Origin: Oscillospiraceae bacterium
Lineage (GTDB): Bacteria; Bacillota; Clostridia; Oscillospirales; Oscillospiraceae
Length of the DNA stretch: 10,954 nucleotides
NCBI GenBank assembly: GCA_020025615.1
Contig: JAHHRT010000047.1
Span: forward strand, 1-10,954
Direction of reading: 5' to 3'
The first letter of the stretch is position 1. The number at the start of each line of letters is the position of its first letter. Positions 7,202 to 10,954 of this stretch are shown here, piece by piece. A program made the translations under genes and the position numbers. The notes beneath the pieces were generated by a model that saw only the letters and a program-made list of their open reading frames with translations, made no database searches and was not told where the DNA came from.

Positions 7202-8098
7202 ATGAAAAGAATTTTTGCCCTTGGCTTTTTCGACGGTGTCCATCTGGGGCATCAGGCGCTGCTGCACAGCTGCTGCCGTTTGGCAGAGGAGGCGGGCTGC
7301 ACCCCTGGTGTGGTGACCTTTGGCAACCATCCCGATGCACTGGTTTATGGGAAAGAACCGGCGCTCATCAATACCTGGCAGGACCGGATGCGGCTGTTTC
7401 AGATGTACGGCATCACCTCCGTGGAGATCCTGCCCTTTGACCAAAAGATGATGACCATGCCCTGGCAGGCCTTTTTCAGGACCCTGTACCGGGACATGGG
7501 GGCCGCAGGCATTGTCTGCGGAAATGACTTCTGCTTCGGCTACCGGGGGGAGGGCACCCCGGAAAAGCTCCGGGAAGCCTGCCGGGCGGTGGGCATCCCC
7601 TGTGAGGTGGTGCCGGAGCAGACCGTGCACGGCACCCGGATTTCCTCCACCCACATCCGGCAGCTGCTGGAAGCGGGAGAGGTGGAGGAGGCCGCGGCCT
7701 TCCTGGGCCACCCCCATCTGTTCACCGGGAAAGTGGTTCACGGAAAGCAGCTGGGGCGGACCCTGGGGATTCCCACCGCCAATCTGCTGCTGCCTGAGGA
7801 CCTGGTAGTGCCCCGGTACGGCGTCTATGCCTGCCGGGCCCTGGTGCAGGGAGACTGGTATCCGGCGGTGACCAACATCGGCACCCGTCCCACGGTAAAC
7901 GGGCAGGGGGTTACGGTGGAGCCCTGGATTCTGGGCTACAGCGGGGACCTCTACGGGCAGCAGATTACCCTGGAATTCTATCGATTCCTCCGCCCGGAGC
8001 GGAAATTCCCGGACCTTGCCGCCTTGCAGGCGGAAATCCGCCGCAATGCGGAGGAGACCCGGCAAATCATTGCCGCCCTGCCGGAAAGCCAATTGTGA
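7202..8098 (+). CDS. ribF: bifunctional riboflavin kinase / FAD synthetase RibF
   Basis: RibF phosphorylates riboflavin to FMN and then adenylylates it to FAD. The N-terminal FAD synthetase half has the nucleotidyltransferase signature GFFDGVHLGHQALL (residues 8-21), GNDFCFGYRGEG and ISSTHIRQLL. The C-terminal flavokinase half has GRTLGIPTANL, YGVYACRA, TNIGTRPTV and GDLYGQQITLEFYRFLRPERKF. At 298 residues it is slightly shorter than B. subtilis RibC because the segment before the GFFDGVH motif is only 7 residues; the missing part is not catalytic, and this short form appears normal for relatives. AGGAGAG at 7191-7197 supports the ATG at 7202. It is the last gene of the rbfA cluster. No FMN riboswitch is visible upstream. 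Confidence 0.96.
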   Translation: MKRIFALGFFDGVHLGHQALLHSCCRLAEEAGCTPGVVTFGNHPDALVYGKEPALINTWQDRMRLFQMYGITSVEILPFDQKMMTMPWQAFFRTLYRDMGAAGIVCGNDFCFGYRGEGTPEKLREACRAVGIPCEVVPEQTVHGTRISSTHIRQLLEAGEVEEAAAFLGHPHLFTGKVVHGKQLGRTLGIPTANLLLPEDLVVPRYGVYACRALVQGDWYPAVTNIGTRPTVNGQGVTVEPWILGYSGDLYGQQITLEFYRFLRPERKFPDLAALQAEIRRNAEETRQIIAALPESQL

Positions 8099-8100
8099 AC

Positions 8101-8155
8101 CTTTTTCGGGGCATCTTGCCTTATGAGGCAAGATAGGGTATAATAGCCGAAAAAG
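8101..8155. repeat. nested inverted repeats around the capA promoter
   Basis: An outer pair CTTTTTCGG (8101-8109) / CCGAAAAAG (8147-8155) encloses an inner pair ATCTTGCCT (8113-8121) / AGGCAAGAT (8126-8134) with a TATG loop. Both pairs are perfect 9-mers. The inner repeat contains the -35 box, and the -10 box lies between the two right arms. The dyads could be operator sites. They could also form a folded 3' end on ribF transcripts reading through, although no T run follows. Confidence 0.7.
8116..8144 (+). promoter_or_regulatory. promoter of the CapA-family gene
   Basis: TTGCCT (8116-8121) and TATAAT (8139-8144) are separated by exactly 17 bases, almost the same promoter as that of the rimP operon. 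Transcription would start near 8151, giving a leader of about 100 bases. The -35 box lies in one arm of an inverted repeat. Confidence 0.8.
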
Positions 8156-8198
8156 CGGCGGTTTATGGTATCATAAGCGCCCGGAATAGATTTCATTA

Positions 8199-8217
8199 CC
8201 GGACCCGTCAGGGCCGG
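8199..8217 (+). repeat. hairpin in the capA leader
   Basis: CCGG-A-CCC (8199-8206) pairs with GGGCCGG (8211-8217): seven G-C pairs, one bulged A and a GTCA loop. No T run follows and it ends 18 bases before the ribosome binding site, so it is more likely an RNA structure than a terminator. Nearby, TTATG (8163-8167) and CATAA (8172-8176) form a second short dyad. Confidence 0.45.
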
Positions 8218-8249
8218 ATTACACCATATTGTTTAGGAGGGGATACGCC

Positions 8250-9743
8250 ATGTCTCAGGACCGGGAAGAATTTAATGACCGCCAGCGGCGGCGGGCGGAG
8301 CTGAGAGAAAAGCGGATTCAGGAGCAAAAGCGGCTGAAACGGCGTCTCATTGCGGCGGCTGCCATTTTGGTGGGCTGTGCGGCGGCAATCTATCTCATTG
8401 CCAGAGACCCCAGCTATTTAAGGCCCCGGGAGCCGAAGGAGACCGAGGTCCAAATAGAAGCCGCTGCCGATGCAGAAACCACGCCGGCAGGTACGGAAGA
8501 AAGCACTGCGCCCACGGATTCCCCGGAACAGCCCGGGTCCCCCCGGCACAAGCCTGTGACCAAGATCCACATCCGGGCCACCGGTGACCTGAATGTGACC
8601 AATAATGTGGTGGATTCCGGAAAAGTCGGCAATAAATACGATTTTACCGAAGCATTTATTGATGTGGCGGCACTGCTGTCTGACGCAGACTGGACCGTGA
8701 TGAACTTCGAGGGCAGCGTCTGCGGCGAGCCTTACGGCTCCGAGACCCGTTCTGCGCCCCCTGAGCTTCTGCGGGATTTGCGCAATGTAGGCGTGGATAT
8801 GATTCAGACGGCGAATTCCTATTCCATTTACAACGGCCTCATCGGCATGACGGCAACCAACCAGTCCATCCGAAATGCGGGTCTGATTCCCCTGGGAACC
8901 TATACCAGCACCACGGAATTTCAGCGCAGCGGCGGCTATGAGATTGTGGATATCCAGGGCGTGAAGGTGGCCTTTGTGGGCTTTACCAAGGGCCTGGGCG
9001 GCATGGGTATGCCTGCGGGCAATGAGGCGTGCGTGAATCTTCTCTATGAGGACTACGACGACACCTACCAGAAAGTTGACGAAAAACGGATTACCAAGAT
9101 CCTCCGGGCGGCGGCAGCGGAAAAGCCGGATATTACCATTGCCATGCTTCACTGGGGCAGTGAGTACAACGACGCCATCAGCAAAACCCAGGAACAGATC
9201 GTAAAGCTGATGACGAAGGAGGGCGTGGATGTGATTCTGGGCACCCATCCCCACACCGTTCAGAAGATCGATTTTGACAAGTCTACCGGGACCCTGATCG
9301 CCTATTCCCTGGGAGACTTCTACGGCGATGCCAGCCGGGCCGGCACCAACTATTCCATTATCCTGGATTTGGAAATCACCAAGGATGCCGGAGCCGGCAC
9401 CACCAAGGTGACGGATTTCTCCTATTTCCCCATCTACACCCTCAGTCAGGAGGAGCGGGAGTCCAAGACCCGGGTCGTCCGCCAGGTCATGCGAATCGGC
9501 ACTGCCATGCAGGCCCGGGACGGCAACTTTGTGGACCGAATCAACCAGGGTGCCTATGACAGTATGCAGTACGCCCTGACCCGAATCAGCGACCGTGTGA
9601 AGGGCATCGACGAGCAAAAGCGCCTGGAAGAGGAAGAACGCCGGAAAAACGGCGGTGTCTCCAAGAAAAAAGACCAGTCTAAGAAAAAGCAGGAGACAAC
9701 CCCTGTTGTGGAAACCACAGCCCCTCCTGCAACAGCCGAATAA
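8250..9743 (+). CDS. membrane-anchored CapA-family (PGA_cap) protein
   Basis: The product belongs to the CapA family, a metallophosphoesterase-like fold named after the Bacillus anthracis poly-gamma-glutamate capsule protein. The 497 residues are laid out as a very basic cytoplasmic N-terminus (1-32), one transmembrane segment (about 33-51), a Pro/Thr/Glu-rich spacer (about 55-102) and the extracellular domain from about 105. Fold motifs are ATGDLN (Asp113), NFEG (152-155), LHWGSEY (His301), GTHPHTVQ (331-338) and SLGDF (353-357). The tail after about 453 is Lys/Glu-rich and then Thr/Pro-rich. I prefer ATG 8250, with AGGAGGGG at 8235-8242, over a TTG at 8229. No capB, capC or capD gene is nearby, so polyglutamate synthesis is not supported; a surface role is likely but the substrate is unknown. 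Confidence 0.88.
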   Translation: MSQDREEFNDRQRRRAELREKRIQEQKRLKRRLIAAAAILVGCAAAIYLIARDPSYLRPREPKETEVQIEAAADAETTPAGTEESTAPTDSPEQPGSPRHKPVTKIHIRATGDLNVTNNVVDSGKVGNKYDFTEAFIDVAALLSDADWTVMNFEGSVCGEPYGSETRSAPPELLRDLRNVGVDMIQTANSYSIYNGLIGMTATNQSIRNAGLIPLGTYTSTTEFQRSGGYEIVDIQGVKVAFVGFTKGLGGMGMPAGNEACVNLLYEDYDDTYQKVDEKRITKILRAAAAEKPDITIAMLHWGSEYNDAISKTQEQIVKLMTKEGVDVILGTHPHTVQKIDFDKSTGTLIAYSLGDFYGDASRAGTNYSIILDLEITKDAGAGTTKVTDFSYFPIYTLSQEERESKTRVVRQVMRIGTAMQARDGNFVDRINQGAYDSMQYALTRISDRVKGIDEQKRLEEEERRKNGGVSKKKDQSKKKQETTPVVETTAPPATAE

Positions 9744-9780
9744 AGGTTCGTTATTTAGAGCTTTTTGCAGAAATATGCGA

Positions 9781-9821
9781 AAAAGAGACGCTTGGATGTT
9801 ATTCCAAGCGTCTCTTTTCTT
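9781..9821. terminator. bidirectional intrinsic terminator
   Basis: Positions 9781-9796 and 9803-9818 form a perfect 16-bp stem (core AAGAGACGCTTGGA) with a six-base loop TGTTAT. On the plus strand the stem runs into TTTTCTTGTTTT; on the minus strand it ends in a run of five T. It lies 37 bases after the capA stop codon and also lies downstream of the minus-strand PadR cluster, so it can serve both. Confidence 0.9.
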
Positions 9822-10014
9822 GTTTTGAAACGAAAAATAATGCTTTGGGGTGGGAAATTCCTTGGTTTCAGAGAGAATACCGCTTCCATCCTCAAAATAG
9901 AGGATTGTTTGGCGATTGTCCGTGGGGGCGTAAGCGCCCACAGCCTGGGCCGCAGGGGGAGCAAACGGTCATGCTCAGAACCAAAGCTGCCAAAAGAATA
10001 GCAGATGCTTTCCT
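9822..10014 (-). pseudogene. remnant of a small exported protein gene
   Basis: Read on the minus strand, this stretch encodes KASAILLAALVLSMTVCS (10011-9958), a clear signal-peptide core. A run of five C (9959-9955) then throws the frame off; with four C the reading continues as SPAAQAVGAYAPTDN and then YFEDGSGILSETKEF. Three defects are visible: the codon expected to be ATG (10014-10012, right after a well-placed Shine-Dalgarno) reads AGG; the C run causes a +1 shift; and the 3' part is missing because the frame runs into the terminator and then antisense to capA. The YFEDGS-type segment resembles small exported proteins that I recall beside PadR/DUF6120 genes in gut clostridia. The C-run shift could be a sequencing error; the AGG is harder to dismiss. 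Confidence 0.6.
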
Positions 10015-10016
10015 GT

Positions 10017-10376
10017 TTACCCCTCCTGAATGGTTTCTACTATGTAGTATGGTGCCTTTTGAAAATAGCAAAAAGCCCACCATAGCAATAATCCGGAAAT
10101 GCAGAGCGCGGCACAGACTGCCAGTACGGTACACCATTTTCTTTTTTTCAGAGTATTTTCTTTCTCTTGTATGGATACAGACTCCTGCAATTCTGCTGCT
10201 ATCTGCGGAATCTTCCCAAAGTGCGCCTCTAAGTCCCTGAGCGTGTCGATATTGGAACCGGGAAAGTCTTCTAATGTCTCGCCCAGTCCCTGCAAGAGCA
10301 AGTGTTTCGTTTTCCTGGAACAGAGCAAGTGCTTTCCCACTTGTCGGCAATATTGCTTTCTGATTCTATCGTTCAT
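10017..10376 (-). CDS. small single-pass membrane protein, DUF6120/HAAS-like, PadR-associated
   Basis: The 119-residue product has a basic, helical N-terminal part (about residues 1-70) and one strong transmembrane segment (about 82-105, with LAVCAALCISGLLLWWAF), preceded by KKRK, which suggests the N-terminus stays in the cytoplasm. The first part resembles the small helical domain of proteins encoded next to PadR regulators (DUF1700/HAAS, DUF6120): a short basic opening, a conserved-looking YCRQVGKHLLC segment, and FGKIPQIAAEL near residue 53, like the FGxPxxVA motif. I start it at ATG 10376, with GAGGGTG just upstream, rather than at a GTG three codons earlier; it overlaps padR by 11 bases. 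The function is unknown; a role in membrane sensing or partnering with the regulator is only an inference. Confidence 0.7.
   Translation of the reverse strand: MNDRIRKQYCRQVGKHLLCSRKTKHLLLQGLGETLEDFPGSNIDTLRDLEAHFGKIPQIAAELQESVSIQEKENTLKKRKWCTVLAVCAALCISGLLLWWAFCYFQKAPYYIVETIQEG
10020..10027 (-). promoter_or_regulatory. orphan Shine-Dalgarno in front of the remnant
   Basis: AGGAGGGG on the minus strand lies inside the last codons of the upstream gene. AGGAGG ends 7 bases before 10014, where a start codon would be expected but AGG is found. It is the main evidence that an ATG once stood there. Confidence 0.6.
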
Positions 10377-10719
10377 GCTCGTCACCCTCTACAATATTTT
10401 GAAATGCTTCTGTCAAATCCAGAAATTCGGCGTAGGTTTCGTCTAAATACGCATTTCCGGCGGCAGTTGTACTGTAGTAATTTCTTGCTCGACCATTTTC
10501 CACCACAGTATCAACAATTTGGATGTAGCCCTGCTCTTCCAATCGGTAAAGCACGGGATATAATACCGCAATCGACAGCTTTCGATGGGTTTGCATATTG
10601 ATTGCCTGACTGATTTCGTACCCGTACATCTTCTTCCTTCGCAAAAGAGACAGCACCATGAGAGGACTGACTGCTCGCTTAAAGTAAGCTGCAAAGGAAT
10701 GTCCTGTGTTATCCTGCAC
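10366..10719 (-). CDS. PadR-family transcriptional regulator
   Basis: PadR-type regulators are winged-helix DNA-binding proteins, usually repressors, which dimerise through a C-terminal helix. The 117-residue product has the classic core: SPLMVLSLLRRKKMYGYEI (about residues 18-36), the recognition region with LYPVLYRLEEQGYI, the wing with a basic turn and YYSTTAAG, and a short C-terminal helix. The start is GTG at 10719, supported by AGGGAGG at 10734-10728 with 8-base spacing; no ATG fits. It is the first gene of a minus-strand pair. A perfect inverted repeat overlaps its promoter, which suggests self-regulation. The ligand and other targets cannot be told from sequence. This region is AT-richer than the genes to its left. 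Confidence 0.93.
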   Translation of the reverse strand: MQDNTGHSFAAYFKRAVSPLMVLSLLRRKKMYGYEISQAINMQTHRKLSIAVLYPVLYRLEEQGYIQIVDTVVENGRARNYYSTTAAGNAYLDETYAEFLDLTEAFQNIVEGDEHER

Positions 10720-10738
10720 AAAAACAACCTCCCTTTTT

Positions 10739-10762
10739 TGATAATATATCCTGATATTATCA
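10739..10762. promoter_or_regulatory. probable PadR operator (9-6-9 inverted repeat)
   Basis: TGATAATAT (10739-10747) and ATATTATCA (10754-10762) are perfect inverted repeats with a six-base spacer. The dyad covers the -10 box and part of the spacer of the padR promoter and ends just before the Shine-Dalgarno. Position and symmetry fit an autorepressor site; binding is inferred. Confidence 0.65.
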
Positions 10763-10771
10763 GAAAATCAA
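10743..10771 (-). promoter_or_regulatory. promoter of the padR gene pair
   Basis: On the minus strand, TTGATT (10771-10766) and TATATT (10748-10743) are spaced by 17 bases. Transcription would start near 10736, leaving a very short leader before the ribosome binding site. The -10 box lies inside the neighbouring inverted repeat. Confidence 0.6.
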
Positions 10772-10780
10772 TACCTAGCA

Positions 10781-10808
10781 TTGACATATCTTAATTGAAC
10801 GTTATTAT
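10781..10808 (+). promoter_or_regulatory. outward-facing plus-strand promoter-like sequence
   Basis: A perfect -35 TTGACA (10781-10786) is followed after 16 bases by TATTAT (10803-10808). It points away from padR and out of the window. No credible gene start follows: 10811-10954 contains no ATG, and the one GTG with a short open frame (10881) lacks a good ribosome binding site. It may serve a gene beyond the window or a small RNA. Confidence 0.45.
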
Positions 10809-10819
10809 ATAGGTAAGTG

Positions 10820-10907
10820 AGTGATACCGCTGTACGTTTCGTTTGAGCGGATATAGTTTACGACCGGGGGCATATTTTAGGTGAGAATCTACAGCAGTGA
10901 TACAGCT
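10820..10907 (+). repeat. pair of short direct repeats AGTGATACxGCT
   Basis: AGTGATACCGCT (10820-10831) and AGTGATACAGCT (10896-10907) match at 11 of 12 bases and are 76 bases apart. They lie downstream of the outward-facing promoter in a stretch with no gene. This may be chance. Confidence 0.3.
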
Positions 10908-10954
10908 TGCAGTTTCATCACATTTTCAGGCACCCTTTGAAGCAGTCCCAAGAA

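Noticed and set aside
9888..9905. ATCCTC...GAGGAT inverted repeat as a second terminator
   Set aside because: Only six pairs and no T run on either side; the strong bidirectional hairpin at 9781-9818 already fills that role.
8418..9941. A 507-codon minus-strand open frame opposite capA
   Set aside because: Most of it is antisense to the well-supported CapA-family gene. Only its first ~40 codons overlap the exported-protein remnant; the rest looks like a shadow.
9922..9941. GTGGG...CCCAC hairpin closed by a GTAA tetraloop, possible small RNA
   Set aside because: It lies inside the exported-protein remnant, is short with a G-G mismatch, and has no neighbouring helices, so chance pairing in GC-rich coding sequence is more likely.
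1..10954. CRISPR arrays, insertion sequences, tRNA or rRNA genes
   Set aside because: I saw no regularly spaced repeats, no transposase-like protein with terminal repeats, and no tRNA or rRNA signature on either strand.

Overview
The window looks like a chromosomal segment of a moderately GC-rich Clostridia member (Bacillota). An Oscillospiraceae-like gut organism is my inference from gene order, strong AGGAGG ribosome binding sites, GC-rich codon use and the protein variants. It has two parts. Positions 1-9821 are a conserved plus-strand block for translation, RNA metabolism and cofactor synthesis. Positions 9822-10954 are a visibly AT-richer accessory stretch read mainly from the minus strand.

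Region 1 (119-4942): a near-consensus promoter (TTGCCA-17-TATAAT) and a short leader with a terminator-like hairpin precede rimP, nusA, ylxR (rnpM), ylxQ and infB. These encode 30S maturation factor RimP, the elongation/termination factor NusA, two small RNA-binding proteins and initiation factor IF2. A strong intrinsic terminator follows infB.

Region 2 (4943-8098): a leader with two mutually exclusive hairpins, then rbfA, an nrnA-like DHH/DHHA1 phosphoesterase, truB and ribF. The first three genes overlap, which suggests translational coupling. I see no convincing promoter before rbfA, so these genes may depend on read-through of the post-infB terminator.

Region 3 (8099-9821): an intergenic region with a consensus-like promoter inside nested inverted repeats, a leader hairpin, and a gene for a membrane-anchored CapA-family (PGA_cap) protein. 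It ends in a long hairpin that can terminate transcription from both directions.

Region 4 (9822-10954, mostly minus strand): a PadR-family regulator gene under a promoter that overlaps a perfect 9-6-9 inverted repeat, then an overlapping gene for a small one-helix membrane protein (DUF6120/HAAS-like), then a decayed gene for a small exported protein. The decayed gene keeps its ribosome binding site and signal peptide, but its start codon position reads AGG, a one-base frameshift lies in a C run, and its 3' end is gone. A plus-strand promoter-like sequence at 10781 points out of the window with no gene visible after it.

The best candidates for a second look are the leader attenuator of the nusA operon, the terminator plus switch-like hairpins between infB and rbfA, the nested dyads around the capA promoter, and the PadR / membrane protein / exported-protein remnant. 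I see no complete unknown system here.
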